Below, in pieces: positions 55,327 through 64,000 of a stretch of 64,000 nucleotides of DNA. The translations under genes were made by a program, and so were the position numbers. Numbering within the stretch: position 1 is the stretch's first letter; the number at the start of each line of letters is the position of its first letter. The notes beneath the pieces were generated by a model that did no database searches, had not been told where the DNA came from, and saw only the letters and a list, made by a program, of their open reading frames with translations. Source of the DNA: Antarctobacter albus (GTDB lineage Bacteria; Pseudomonadota; Alphaproteobacteria; Rhodobacterales; Rhodobacteraceae); the NCBI RefSeq assembly GCF_900101505.1, contig NZ_FMZI01000005.1:1-64000 (forward strand). Reading direction: 5' to 3'.

Positions 55327-56613
55327 ATGAGCAAACGCCACCTGCACCTGGGACAGACCCTGACCTTCACCGCCGATCCCCTTGTCGAGGGGCCGGGCGC
55401 GGCCCGGCACGACAGGCATGGCGCACTGGTGATCGAGGATGGCGTGATCACTGAGGTCGGCGGCGCCGAGGCGCTGCGGCGGGGTGACTTTTCCAGCACC
55501 ACGGACCACGGGCAGGCCCTGCTGCTGCCCGGGTTCATCGACTCCCATGCGCACTACCCGCAGACGGCCATGATCGCCAGCTGGGGCAAGCGGCTGATCG
55601 ACTGGCTGAACACCTATACCTTCCCCGAGGAAATGCGCTTTGGCGACCCGGGCTATGCCGCGGAAATCGCGGGCCGTTACCTCGATCTGCTGCTGGAACA
55701 AGGCACGACCACGGTTTGCAGTTACTGCACGATCCATCCGGCCTCTGTGGATGCCTTCTTTGAGGCCGCCGCGGCGCGCGGCATGCGGGTACTGGCAGGC
55801 AAGACCTGCATGGATCGCAACGCCCCCGAGGGCCTGCGGGACACCGCGCAATCCGCCTATGACGACAGCAAGGCGTTGCTGACGCACTGGCACGGGAAAG
55901 GCCGCGCCTCTTATGTCATCACGCCCCGCTTTTCGCCCACCTCCACGCCCGAGCAGCTCTCGGCCCTGGGTTCTCTCTGGGCCGAACACCCGGACTGCCT
56001 GATGCAGACACACCTCAGCGAGCAGACGGATGAAATAGCCTGGGTCAAATCGCTCTTTCCGCAAGCGCGCGACTATCTCGATACCTACGAGGCGCATGGC
56101 CTCCTGGGCGCAAACGGCCTTTATGGCCATGCCATCCACCTGGAGCCGCGTGAGAAGGACCGCCTGCGCGAGACCGGCGCCGCGCTGATCCATTGCCCGA
56201 CGTCGAACACCTTCATCGGCTCCGGCCTCTTCGACATGGATGGGCTGACGCGTGCGGGCCACCGCGTGGGCCTTGCCACCGACACCGGCGGCGGATCGTC
56301 CTTTTCCATGTTGCGCAGCATGGCCGCCGCCTACGAGGTCGCACAACTGCGCGGGCGCGCCCTGCACCCGGCGGAACTGATCTGGCTGGCCACCACCGGC
56401 TCGGCCCGGGCGCTGCGCCTCGACAACCGCATCGGCAGCCTCGCCCCAGGGATGGAGGCGGATTTCATCTCGCTCGACCTCGCCTCGACCCCGGCCATCG
56501 CGCAGCGCAGCGCGCGGGCGAAAGACCTCTGGGAGGCGCTGTTTCCGACGATCATGATGGGGGACGATCGCGCCATCGCGGCGACCTACGTTGCAGGGCG
56601 GCGCGTGGTCTGA
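55327..56613 (+). CDS. guaD: guanine deaminase
   Basis: 428 aa from the ATG at 55327. Amidohydrolase converting guanine to xanthine: metal His pair DSHAHYPQT, MQTHLSEQTDE (His), LYGHAIHL (His) and ATDTGGGSSFSML (Asp). It is followed directly by the convergent nitrile hydratase operon; no other purine genes are near. Confidence 0.92.
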   Translation: MSKRHLHLGQTLTFTADPLVEGPGAARHDRHGALVIEDGVITEVGGAEALRRGDFSSTTDHGQALLLPGFIDSHAHYPQTAMIASWGKRLIDWLNTYTFPEEMRFGDPGYAAEIAGRYLDLLLEQGTTTVCSYCTIHPASVDAFFEAAAARGMRVLAGKTCMDRNAPEGLRDTAQSAYDDSKALLTHWHGKGRASYVITPRFSPTSTPEQLSALGSLWAEHPDCLMQTHLSEQTDEIAWVKSLFPQARDYLDTYEAHGLLGANGLYGHAIHLEPREKDRLRETGAALIHCPTSNTFIGSGLFDMDGLTRAGHRVGLATDTGGGSSFSMLRSMAAAYEVAQLRGRALHPAELIWLATTGSARALRLDNRIGSLAPGMEADFISLDLASTPAIAQRSARAKDLWEALFPTIMMGDDRAIAATYVAGRRVV

Positions 56614-56616
56614 GGC

Positions 56617-56922
56617 TCAGGCGATCCGAACCGGTTCTCCGTGTGGCGTTGTCAGGTAGGCATTCTCCCAGGCATCCCGCAGCGCACTGAGGTCCTTGGC
56701 CCCGGCGATCCCCCTCTCGGTGCAGATCCGCTCCAGCGCCGCGACCCAGGCGATGAAATAATCATCGCCACCGTCCAGTTCTTTCGACAAACCATGTTCC
56801 GCAAGCACCGCGCCGAAAACCTGCGTCCATTCGGGCCATGTGAAGGCCCCGCCCGCTTCCAGAGACACGGCCAGCGCAAAGGCCTGCGCGTGCCAGGGCG
56901 CCCCGAAGACGGGCTCTGTCAT
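56617..56922 (-). CDS. nitrile hydratase accessory (activator) protein
   Basis: 101 aa. Matches the small protein that loads cobalt into the alpha subunit: PVFGAPWHAQAFALAV at the start, then FTWPEWTQVF and a DDYFIAWVAALE helix; these resemble the N-terminal half of the beta subunit, as is known for the activator. Last gene of the operon; overlaps the beta stop by 4 bp. Confidence 0.88.
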   Translation of the reverse strand: MTEPVFGAPWHAQAFALAVSLEAGGAFTWPEWTQVFGAVLAEHGLSKELDGGDDYFIAWVAALERICTERGIAGAKDLSALRDAWENAYLTTPHGEPVRIA

Positions 56923-57593
56923 GTCTCTGGTTCCAGGTAGCTTTCCCAGAGATCGCAACTGACCGTATCCCCGGGCGCCTCCGCGGCGCCCCAGACCTCG
57001 GCTGCATCGAAAACCACGGTATAAAGCGGCTCGGCCTGTTCGCCCAATCCATGCGCGTTGGTGTCGGGAAAGACGTGGCACCCATGCGCGCGCTCCACGA
57101 CCCCGGTCAACCCGGCGGCATACCCTGGCAGGCGCGTATGTCCACCCGTCACGGCCAGATTGCGTGCAGGACGACGCGTGCGCACCCGGTCGCCGGGACC
57201 AAAGCGCGGCGCGGGACCCTCGCGCAAAACCGGCCCGCCGCGCGCCAATGCCCCGGCAACCGACTCGGCCCTCAGCCGGCGCTCGGCCAAGGGCGACGGC
57301 GCAGCCTCCGCTCCCGCCAATTCATCCCGGGTGACCACCCCTTGTGCCACCAGCAAGTCCGCCAGCCCGGCCAGCCACTTCTCGTAGTAGGAAAACGCCA
57401 GGTAGTCGGCAGGGGCGAGGCATTCACGGGCAAAGCGCGACCGGTCCAGCGTCCATTGCCCCAGCGCCCCAGCCGCCAGCGTCACCGCCAGAGCCCGCCC
57501 GTGCCACTCTTCGGCAAAGACGGGCGCGTCCCCGGCCGCAGGCTGCACCGGACCGTCACCGAACCGCCCGCCCATGTCATGAACCCGGGTCAT
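56919..57593 (-). CDS. nthB: nitrile hydratase beta subunit
   Basis: 224 aa. [12 protein letters not shown] near the start and the C-terminal part with [39 protein letters not shown] and the final [13 protein letters not shown] are diagnostic for the beta subunit. Two conserved Arg that contact the active-site sulfenate are expected here. The ATG overlaps the alpha stop. Confidence 0.92.
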   Translation of the reverse strand: MTRVHDMGGRFGDGPVQPAAGDAPVFAEEWHGRALAVTLAAGALGQWTLDRSRFARECLAPADYLAFSYYEKWLAGLADLLVAQGVVTRDELAGAEAAPSPLAERRLRAESVAGALARGGPVLREGPAPRFGPGDRVRTRRPARNLAVTGGHTRLPGYAAGLTGVVERAHGCHVFPDTNAHGLGEQAEPLYTVVFDAAEVWGAAEAPGDTVSCDLWESYLEPET

Positions 57594-58210
57594 GCAGGCG
57601 CCTCCACCAGTGCCGTGCCGATCATCGCGTCGCGGCTGACCAGAGCCGCCAACGCGCTTTCGTCCAGCCCGTCCGTCCCGACGGGGCGCATCGGCAGCAC
57701 GAGATAGCGCACCTCGGCGGTCGAATCCCAGACCCGCACGCGCTGCGCCTCGGGCAGGGTCACGCCGAATTCGGCCAGCACCTTGCGCGGTTCGCGCACC
57801 GCCCGCGCCCGGTAGGCATCGGATTTGTACCACCCCGGCGGAATGCCCAAAAGCGGCCACGGGTAGCAACTGCACAGGGTGCAGACGACCATGTTGTGCT
57901 GTTCCGGCGTGTTCTCGACGGCAACCACATGTTCGCCCTGCCGCCCGGTGAACCCCATCTCGGCCACCGCCTCCGTCGCATCCTCCAAGAGGCGCTTGCG
58001 AAAGTCCGGATCGGTCCAGGCCCGCGCCACAACCGCCGCGCCGTTCCTCGGCCCGACCTTGTGGGCATAGATCTCGATGATCTCGTCCAGCGCAGCGGGG
58101 TCGATCAGACCCTTTCGGGTCAAGAGCGATTCCAGCGCCTTGACCCGCAACGCCGGGTCAGGCGGCAAGAGACTGTGCGGCGGGGCGTCGTCGGCGTGAT
58201 CGTGGGGCAT
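57590..58210 (-). CDS. nthA: nitrile hydratase alpha subunit, cobalt type
   Basis: 206 aa from the ATG at 58210. Holds the metal site [11 protein letters not shown]; Thr in C-T-L-C-S-C indicates a low-spin Co(III) enzyme (the iron type has Ser). It hydrates nitriles to amides in the cytoplasm. Order alpha-beta-activator with 4-bp overlaps is the standard coupled operon. Confidence 0.94.
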   Translation of the reverse strand: MPHDHADDAPPHSLLPPDPALRVKALESLLTRKGLIDPAALDEIIEIYAHKVGPRNGAAVVARAWTDPDFRKRLLEDATEAVAEMGFTGRQGEHVVAVENTPEQHNMVVCTLCSCYPWPLLGIPPGWYKSDAYRARAVREPRKVLAEFGVTLPEAQRVRVWDSTAEVRYLVLPMRPVGTDGLDESALAALVSRDAMIGTALVEAPA

Positions 58211-58339
58211 TGGCAAAGCCTGCCCCGACCGGAGCCACCGCGCAAGCCCCCCTAGAGGGACGCAACCAAGGGTGACAGCCGCCAGGTCCTGTGTCACGGT
58301 CCCAGAAACTCAAACCCATCGGAAGGGAAAACACTTTTC

Positions 58340-58624
58340 ATGATCAAGGCATTTTTCGCGTCGGGCCTCCTCTTTGTGATGACACTTGGCGCCGGCCCGG
58401 CCGCTGCGATCGTCACATTCGATCTGACGGACGCGCGGGCCGCAGAGCTGATTGCACAGTGCAAGGCCGAGAAAGGCGCCCCGTGGAAACATTCCACCAG
58501 CCCATCCGTAGTGAACTGCTGCATACCCGGCGAGGACTGGTGCGTTGTCTGCACGGCGGGCACCCCGAAGGCCCCGACCAGTTGCATCTCGCTTGGCGTC
58601 CCGCCGGCGAAACCCGCGGAGTGA
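58340..58624 (+). CDS. small cysteine-rich secreted protein
   Basis: 94 aa with a signal peptide (MIKAFFASGLLFVMTLGAGPAAA). The mature part is about 70 residues with six Cys (AQC, NCC, WCVVC, SC) which suggests a disulfide-rich fold or metal site. No family recognised. It lies alone, upstream of secG. Confidence 0.7.
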   Translation: MIKAFFASGLLFVMTLGAGPAAAIVTFDLTDARAAELIAQCKAEKGAPWKHSTSPSVVNCCIPGEDWCVVCTAGTPKAPTSCISLGVPPAKPAE

Positions 58625-58720
58625 CCGACCGGGGGCCGGGCGGCTTTCGGTTTCATTGCTTGCACCGGGGCAACGCTTCGCCTACATGACCCCGAAACCG
58701 ACCCAACAGGCGCAGGCCCC

Positions 58721-59104
58721 ATGGAAAACGTCATCCTCATCGTCCACCTTCTTCTGGCTCTCGGCCTGATCGGCGTCGTGCTGCTTCAGCGCAGCGAAGG
58801 CGGCGGCCTGGGGATCGGCGGCGGCGGCGGCGCCATGAGCCAGCGGGCCCCGTTGACGGCACTGGGCAAGCTGACCTGGATTCTTGCCGTGGGCTTCATC
58901 ATCACCTCGATCACGCTGACGATCATCGCCGCCCAGAATGCTTCGGGCAGCTCGATCCTGGATCGGCTTGGCACGCAGGAACCCGCAACCGATGCGCCGG
59001 CACCGGCCCCCGGCCTTGACGGGATCGACCCGAACGCGCTGGTCCCGCCGCCCTCGGCAGACGGCGGAGACGCGGATGCGCCGCTGGTTCCGCGCGCCGA
59101 CTGA
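58721..59104 (+). CDS. secG: preprotein translocase subunit SecG
   Basis: 127 aa. Two membrane helices (ILIVHLLLALGLIGVVLLQ and LTWILAVGFIITSITLTII) separated by the glycine-rich loop GGGLGIGGGGGAMSQR, a SecG hallmark, then a Pro/Ala/Asp-rich tail longer than in E. coli. Works with SecYE in protein export. Confidence 0.95.
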   Translation: MENVILIVHLLLALGLIGVVLLQRSEGGGLGIGGGGGAMSQRAPLTALGKLTWILAVGFIITSITLTIIAAQNASGSSILDRLGTQEPATDAPAPAPGLDGIDPNALVPPPSADGGDADAPLVPRAD

Positions 59105-59120
59105 GACCACTCGATTTCAG

Positions 59121-59148
59121 AAAAGGCGGCCTTGGGGGCCGCCTTTTT
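59121..59148 (+). terminator. rho-independent terminator after secG
   Basis: AAAAGGCGGCC-TTGGG-GGCCGCCTTTTT: a 7-bp GC stem extended by A-U pairs and a run of five T. Works for secG and, being symmetric, possibly for the convergent gene at 59162. Confidence 0.9.
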
Positions 59149-59161
59149 CATTGCGCGGCGG

Positions 59162-59551
59162 TCAGAACAGACCGTCATCCCACGACAGGCCCAAATCCGT
59201 GTCGCTGTCCTCGAAGAACCGGCGGACTGGCACATAGCGCCATTCGGGATCGGACCCTGCCGCCGTATGCCCCGGATCGCCATCGTTCGGGTTGGTCCAT
59301 TCCGGAGAGTGTTCCGTGCCGTCCCGATACTCGGCCACGGTCACCTCTGCCCCCAGACCGGAGACGTCGGAGAACCCGCCCGAAGGCGCCGTCCCGTCAG
59401 TGGCAAAGACAAAAGCATCCGTCTCGGGCGTATCAACGACCGCCTGCACCAGCTCGCCATCGGATCGCAGACCGCGACCGTTCTGACTGGCCTCTCGCTC
59501 GGCAAGGACCTCACCGTTCAGTGTTCCTTCAAGGTAGATTTCCAGGGCCAT
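59162..59551 (-). CDS. acidic protein of unknown function
   Basis: 129 aa from the ATG at 59551, with AGGAGACAGG upstream. No signal peptide. Rich in Asp/Glu and Gly ([20 protein letters not shown]; ends in a Trp/Asp-rich tail). No family recognised. Convergent with secG and divergent from pyrG. Confidence 0.65.
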   Translation of the reverse strand: MALEIYLEGTLNGEVLAEREASQNGRGLRSDGELVQAVVDTPETDAFVFATDGTAPSGGFSDVSGLGAEVTVAEYRDGTEHSPEWTNPNDGDPGHTAAGSDPEWRYVPVRRFFEDSDTDLGLSWDDGLF

Positions 59552-59885
59552 GATCCTGTCTCCTGCTTGTCGGCGCGCGTTGCTGTCGGGGGCCAAGGAC
59601 AAGGCCGCCAGCGGTACCACGCCGGTTCCTGATTTCCCTGCCGAGACTAGCAGTTGCCCCAGGCAGGCCAGCAGTCAGGAATACCCCGACAAGGCGACAG
59701 ACCGCCTACAATCCCTTGCAGATCGCCCATGCAGCGCAACAGCATCTAGCGGTCATCTGGACAAATCCGCGCGAATCCACTATGTCTCAAATCCCGTGTT
59801 GCAGCTGGTGCCACATCCGGTACAAGCCGCGTCTGAACTTGCAGGAACGCAGGCGATTGCCTGCAAAAATCACGGGGTTACCCAG
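59552..59885. other. pyrG upstream region
   Basis: 334 bp without a convincing gene. Toward pyrG it has a 6-bp hairpin GCAGGC-GATT-GCCTGC (59849-59864) followed by AAAAAT. It should hold divergent promoters for pyrG and the acidic protein. I see no clear -35/-10 pair. Confidence 0.5.
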
Positions 59886-61529
59886 ATGGCGCGCTTCATC
59901 TTCATCACCGGCGGTGTGGTCTCTTCGCTTGGCAAGGGGCTGGCCTCCGCCGCCCTTGGCGCACTTCTCCAGGCACGCGGCTTTTCGGTCCGCCTGCGCA
60001 AGCTGGACCCCTATCTGAACGTCGATCCCGGCACCATGTCGCCCTTTGAACATGGTGAGGTCTTCGTCACCGACGACGGTGCCGAGACCGACCTCGACCT
60101 GGGCCACTACGAACGCTTTACCGGCGTGCCCGCGCGCAAGACCGATTCCATTTCCTCGGGCCGCGTCTATACCAACGTGCTGGAGAAAGAGCGCCGCGGC
60201 GATTACCTCGGCAAGACGATCCAGGTCATTCCGCACGTCACCGACGAGATCAAGGACTTCATCTCCATCGGAGAGGACGAGGTCGATTTCATGCTATGTG
60301 AAATCGGCGGCACCGTTGGAGACATCGAGGGCCTGCCCTTCTTCGAGGCGATCCGCCAGTTTTCGCAGGACAAGCCGCGCGGCCAGTGCATCTTCATGCA
60401 TCTGACGCTCCTGCCCTGGATCAAGGCCAGCGGAGAGCTGAAGACCAAGCCGACCCAGCACTCGGTCAAGGAACTGCGCTCCATCGGCATCGCGCCCGAC
60501 ATCCTCGTCTGCCGGTCCGAGGGGCCGATCCCGCAGAAGGAGCGCGAAAAGCTGGCGCTGTTCTGCAACGTCCGCCCCGACAGCGTGATCGCCGCGCAGG
60601 ACCTGTCGTCGATCTACGACGCGCCGCTGGCCTATCACCGTGAGGGCATGGACCAGGCGGTTCTGGACGCCTTCCAGATCAGCCCGGCGCCCAAGCCCGA
60701 CCTATCGAAATGGGAGGATGTCAGCGACCGCATCCACAACCCCGAGGGCGAGGTCAATGTCGCCATCGTCGGCAAATATGTCCAGCTGGAGGACGCCTAT
60801 AAATCCATCGCCGAGGCGCTGACCCACGGCGGCATGGCCAACCGCGTCAAGGTACGGGTCGAATGGGTCGACGCCGAGATCTTTGACCGAGAGGACCCGG
60901 CACCGCACCTCGAGAAATTCGATGCCATCCTCGTCCCCGGCGGCTTTGGTGAGCGCGGGACCGAGGGCAAGATCAAGGCGGCGCAATTCGCCCGCGAACA
61001 CAAGGTGCCTTACCTGGGCATCTGCCTGGGGATGCAGATGGCGGTGATCGAGGCGGCGCGCAACGTCGCTGGTGTGAAAAAGGCGGGATCGGAGGAGTTC
61101 GACCACGAGGCCGGGGAAAAGCGTTTCGAACCCGTGGTTTATCACCTCAAGGAATGGGTGCAGGGCAACGAGAAGGTCAACCGCCGCCCGGACGATGCCA
61201 AGGGCGGCACCATGCGGCTGGGGGCCTATGACGCGGTGCTGACCGAAGGCTCGAAGGTGGCCAAGGTCTATGGCAAGACGGCCATCGACGAACGCCACCG
61301 CCACCGCTACGAGGTCGACATCAAGTACCGCGAGCAGTTGGAAACCAGCGGTCTGTGCTTCTCGGGCATGTCACCCGATGGCAAACTGCCCGAGATCGTG
61401 GAATGGCCGGACCACCCCTGGTTCATCGGCGTGCAGTTCCACCCGGAGCTGAAGTCGAAACCTTTTGACCCGCACCCGCTGTTCAGGGATTTTGTGCGGG
61501 CGGCGAAAGAGGTTAGCAGGTTGGTGTGA
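59886..61529 (+). CDS. pyrG: CTP synthase
   Basis: 547 aa, the normal length. Makes CTP from UTP, ATP and glutamine. The N-terminal synthetase domain begins [20 protein letters not shown]; the glutamine amidotransferase domain carries [22 protein letters not shown] (catalytic Cys) and FHPELKSKP (His, Glu). The ATG at 59886 lies in the conserved position. Often beside secG in this group. Confidence 0.98.
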   Translation: MARFIFITGGVVSSLGKGLASAALGALLQARGFSVRLRKLDPYLNVDPGTMSPFEHGEVFVTDDGAETDLDLGHYERFTGVPARKTDSISSGRVYTNVLEKERRGDYLGKTIQVIPHVTDEIKDFISIGEDEVDFMLCEIGGTVGDIEGLPFFEAIRQFSQDKPRGQCIFMHLTLLPWIKASGELKTKPTQHSVKELRSIGIAPDILVCRSEGPIPQKEREKLALFCNVRPDSVIAAQDLSSIYDAPLAYHREGMDQAVLDAFQISPAPKPDLSKWEDVSDRIHNPEGEVNVAIVGKYVQLEDAYKSIAEALTHGGMANRVKVRVEWVDAEIFDREDPAPHLEKFDAILVPGGFGERGTEGKIKAAQFAREHKVPYLGICLGMQMAVIEAARNVAGVKKAGSEEFDHEAGEKRFEPVVYHLKEWVQGNEKVNRRPDDAKGGTMRLGAYDAVLTEGSKVAKVYGKTAIDERHRHRYEVDIKYREQLETSGLCFSGMSPDGKLPEIVEWPDHPWFIGVQFHPELKSKPFDPHPLFRDFVRAAKEVSRLV

Positions 61530-61530
61530 G

Positions 61531-61881
61531 ATGAACGTATCTGATCTGAACGGAATATACGCGGGATTTTTCTCAGGGAGCGCAGCCGAGGCAATCGCAA
61601 TTTTTGCCTTCATTGATGGCAAAATTACAGGCGGCGACCTAGAGGGAACAAAATTTGATGGCCGAATTTCCACTCAAGACAATGAAAGTTATAGCGCTGA
61701 AGTGCGTGTATTTCTCCCTGCTGGCGGGCAAGCAATTCAAGGCGTAAATACTGGAAAAGACGGGCTTGAATACGACACCTCATTTAAGCTCGAAAGTGAT
61801 TTTTTGGAAAAAGACTTTATCCCCCTCACCACCCCTCTTGGGAAAGTAAATATGCGCCTGCAAAAAATAAGGGATCTTTAA
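61531..61881 (+). CDS. lower-GC protein after pyrG, GrlR-like pattern
   Basis: 116 aa with ATG 1 bp after the pyrG stop. Codon use is AT-rich compared with pyrG, a sign of transfer. The N-terminus has LNGIYAGFFSG then IDGKITGGDLEGTKFDGRIS, resembling the GrlR-like beta-barrel (a G-Y start, then GG-D and F-x-G), and the C-terminus reads GKVNMRLQKIRDL. The GrlR assignment is tentative. Forms a pair with the next gene. Confidence 0.65.
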   Translation: MNVSDLNGIYAGFFSGSAAEAIAIFAFIDGKITGGDLEGTKFDGRISTQDNESYSAEVRVFLPAGGQAIQGVNTGKDGLEYDTSFKLESDFLEKDFIPLTTPLGKVNMRLQKIRDL

Positions 61882-61887
61882 GCATCG

Positions 61888-62448
61888 ATGCTTGGCTTGA
61901 CTCCTGACCTACTCGCAGCAATTGCAGCTGCCTTAAGCGCATTTGCGACTATTGCAGCAGCATATGCAGCTTGGCGTGTTCCCAAGTCCGCAGCGATTCT
62001 TTCAGAAACGCTCCGACGAGAGGCTGAGCAAGACAGTGAGCAGAAGCGGCTGAAGCTTTTCGTTTTCACAACAATAATGCAAGAGCGGGCCTCGGTATTC
62101 TCCGCTGAATCTGTTCGTGCACTTAACCTGATTGACGTAGTCTTCAATGACTCGGAACCTGTGCGCGAAGCTTGGGCGGAGCTTTATAATGCCTTCAACG
62201 CAAGAAACGCATCACCTTTTGATCATGACAGCAAGTTGCGCGCATTGCTAAAGGTTATGTCTGAAGATATTGGGCTAGGATCCAAGTTAAAGACAGATGA
62301 CTTGGGCAGAGTGTACTTCCCAAATTCTCTTGCCGAGGAGCATGAGGTTCAACATTTGGAAAGAAAAGCAGCACTACAAAGATTAAAAGGGCCTCCAAGC
62401 GGGCAACACAAGCCGCTTTCGCTTTTTCCTCCCAAGCCTGAAGAATGA
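61888..62448 (+). CDS. DUF6680-like protein with N-terminal membrane helix
   Basis: 186 aa. One hydrophobic helix near the start (LLAAIAAALSAFATIAAAYAAW), then a cytoplasmic helical domain whose MQERASVFSAESVRALNLID and VFNDSEPVREAW pattern fits the DUF6680 family, of unknown function. Lower GC than the chromosome around it. Six bp after the preceding gene, so likely co-transcribed with it. Confidence 0.65.
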   Translation: MLGLTPDLLAAIAAALSAFATIAAAYAAWRVPKSAAILSETLRREAEQDSEQKRLKLFVFTTIMQERASVFSAESVRALNLIDVVFNDSEPVREAWAELYNAFNARNASPFDHDSKLRALLKVMSEDIGLGSKLKTDDLGRVYFPNSLAEEHEVQHLERKAALQRLKGPPSGQHKPLSLFPPKPEE

Positions 62449-62823
62449 AAAGCGAATAGTGCTACGCGTGCTTGCTGTCACAATCGAGTCCCATAGATTT
62501 CCTTAGCCGCGCGAGCGCCGACTCGTGGGGTGGCGCTGCGCTGCAAGGTCTGACCGCGTGCGCTTTTTCGTGCCACGTCCGTAGGACATCAGTGGGTCAG
62601 ACCAGCCCCAACCAAAGCGCCGCCCGTCCCACCAGAGGCGGGATGTCCATCAATGGCGCACCTTTGGTGCGACGGGGCGGGTCATGCCGGAGGCATGCTT
62701 CCAGCATAACGCTGGCGCGGCGCCCTTCGGGCTTGCTTCCGCGCTCGGAGTTTCGCGCACGGATCGCAACACCATAGGAGCGCCCCCCTTCCCGCCCCCC
62801 ACAATCCGCCCTACCCTTTCGCG
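62449..62823. repeat. palindrome-rich intergenic region
   Basis: 375 bp with no gene but several small hairpins in a row: CGCACC-TTT-GGTGCG, the copy of the 26-nt element at 62682-62707, CCAGC-ATAAC-GCTGG and GCCC-TTC-GGGC. A partial copy of the GTAGGGCGG repeat lies on the minus strand at 62803-62815. Looks like an array of dispersed palindromic elements. Confidence 0.6.
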
Positions 62824-63483
62824 ATGATCCGCCGCGTCCTGCCCTCTGTCCTGCTGGTCCTCTTGGTCCTGATGGTGCTGCCCTTCGCCTGGCACGCGCT
62901 CACCCGGCCCGTGCTGGCGCTGCAAAGCGTGCCTGAGGCGCTCGACCGGCTGTTTCATCCCGGCGCGCCGCTCTCGAACCTGGCCATCTATGCCCACATG
63001 ATCACCGGCGCCGTCATCACCGCGACCGTGCCGCTGCAACTCCTCCCGGTGATCCGCCGGCGGGCGCCGGGTTTGCACCGGCTCTCGGGCTATACGCTGG
63101 CCACGACCGCCGTGTTCACCGGCCTCGCCGGGCTGCTTTACATCGCGCTGCAAGGCACCGTTGGCGGCGCCTGGATGTCGGGCTGGTTCGCGCTGTATGG
63201 CGCGCTGATGATCCTCGCGGCGTCCAACACCGTCTACTACGCCATCGACAAGGACGTGACGCGCCACCGCCGCTGGGCGCTGCGCCTGATGGTGCTGGCG
63301 GTGGGCTCTTACCTCTATCGCCTGCACTACGGGCTGTGGTTCGCCACGACAGGGGGCATCGGGGTGGACGATTTCCACGGCCCCTTTGACCGCGCGATGG
63401 TCTGGGCCTTTTACCTGCCCTACCTTGCGCTGCTCGAACTCTGGTTCCTGGGCGAAAGGCGGCTCAGCCGAAAACCAGCGTGA
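62824..63483 (+). CDS. DUF2306 membrane protein
   Basis: 219 aa with five to six membrane segments. Fits DUF2306: the APLSNLAIYAHMITGAVIT region, then LLPVIRRRAPGLHRLSGY with the conserved His/Arg, and DVTRHRRWALRLMVL. Family function unknown, possibly haem-related given the conserved His. Its 3' end overlaps the convergent gene by 20 bp. Confidence 0.82.
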   Translation: MIRRVLPSVLLVLLVLMVLPFAWHALTRPVLALQSVPEALDRLFHPGAPLSNLAIYAHMITGAVITATVPLQLLPVIRRRAPGLHRLSGYTLATTAVFTGLAGLLYIALQGTVGGAWMSGWFALYGALMILAASNTVYYAIDKDVTRHRRWALRLMVLAVGSYLYRLHYGLWFATTGGIGVDDFHGPFDRAMVWAFYLPYLALLELWFLGERRLSRKPA

Positions 63484-63955
63484 GGATACAGTCCCAGCCG
63501 CCCTCTGCCGTGCCCGCCGTGCAGAAGCCCGTCCCGATGCGGCCCACCATCATGTAGAGCATCCCGCCAAAGGCTGCCCCATGCGTGACCCAGACCAGCC
63601 GGGGGCGGTTGTCCTGCGCGGTGCGGATCAGCGCGCCGTTGATGTCCGGGAAGGACCGGTTCAGGCGCCGGAACTCGCGGCTCATGGTGATGGCGATGTC
63701 ATAGTGTTGCCGCAGGGCTTGCCCGTTCACATAGGTGAAAAAGGCGATGGCCAGCACGAACATTCCGGCGAAACTGCCCCCCAGGTCGCCCTGGTAGAAA
63801 TGCAGGAAACCGAAAAGCGGGATATAGGAGGTCAGGAACATGCCCCAGATAAAGTCGATCTTTTGCCAGATCATGACGTAGACACGCAGGTATTCCAGAA
63901 GTTCCTTTTCCCGCGCCTCGCGGTCGATCACGCCCTGCACGCCGCTCTGTGCCAT
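63464..63955 (-). CDS. membrane protein of unknown function
   Basis: 163 aa. A charged N-terminus (IDREAREKELLEYLRVY), then four hydrophobic segments (about residues 30-55, 60-80, 120-140, 145-163). Trp- and Tyr-rich. No family recognised. Convergent with the DUF2306 gene. Confidence 0.7.
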   Translation of the reverse strand: MAQSGVQGVIDREAREKELLEYLRVYVMIWQKIDFIWGMFLTSYIPLFGFLHFYQGDLGGSFAGMFVLAIAFFTYVNGQALRQHYDIAITMSREFRRLNRSFPDINGALIRTAQDNRPRLVWVTHGAAFGGMLYMMVGRIGTGFCTAGTAEGGWDCILTLVFG

Positions 63956-64000
63956 CCATCCGCCTCGCCAAGTCCCATGGGGTCTGCACTACCGCATGTG

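Overview
The window is a high-GC alphaproteobacterial chromosome segment, most likely from the Rhodobacterales (Roseobacter group). The basis is gene content and order: a division and cell wall (dcw) cluster running mraZ-rsmH-ftsL-ftsI-murE-murF-mraY-murD ... ftsW-murG-murC ... murB-ddl-ftsQ-ftsA-ftsZ-lpxC-bamD-recN, a DUF2484 gene beside murB, meso-DAP-type MurE, a CobT-type cobaltochelatase, and palindromic intergenic repeats of a kind I associate with roseobacters. No rRNA, tRNA or CRISPR array was seen.

Layout. 1-10.4 kb: two tandem paralogous small secreted proteins, a secreted protein divergent from cobT, an NTF2-like protein, aminopeptidase P, a DUF427 protein, a sulfotransferase, a triple-SH3b secreted protein and a Sel1-repeat protein. 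10.4-15.5 kb: ClC channel, FAD-linked oxidase, GNAT acetyltransferase, and a TetR regulator divergent from a 52-aa protein and a four-helix membrane protein, with two palindromic operators between them. 15.4-43.3 kb, minus strand: recN, bamD, lpxC and the dcw cluster. The cluster is interrupted twice, between murC and the DUF2484 gene (an unknown 518-aa protein) and between ftsW and murD (an orphan Phd-like antitoxin and a plus-strand flavoprotein). A near-identical 26-bp palindromic repeat lies at each interruption.

43.3-47.1 kb is accessory DNA. It holds a long dcw leader with a 14-bp perfect hairpin, a 2x25-bp tandem repeat, a translationally coupled pair of unknown genes (soluble 317 aa, then four-helix membrane 182 aa), a large imperfect inverted repeat, and phage-like remnants (a LamG-like protein and the C-terminal part of an SGNH hydrolase). 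47.1-49.4 kb is an ExbB-ExbD-ExbD-TonB-like operon in which the second ExbD has Asn in place of the proton-carrying Asp and the TonB-like protein has no C-terminal receptor-binding domain. 49.5-58.2 kb: TatD, a PhnP-like metallo-beta-lactamase protein, AEC and EamA transporters, 5-formyl-THF cyclo-ligase, MgtE, guanine deaminase and a cobalt-type nitrile hydratase operon. 58.3-64 kb: a small Cys-rich secreted protein, secG, pyrG, a lower-GC two-gene insertion, a palindromic intergenic region and two membrane proteins.

The best candidate for an undescribed system is the coupled pair at 44111-45609. Its architecture (soluble protein plus four-helix membrane protein, lower GC, flanked by repeats and phage remnants) resembles RexAB-like or Kiwa-like membrane-acting defence pairs, but I cannot show homology. 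The 518-aa protein inside the dcw cluster and the pair after pyrG are second-rank candidates.
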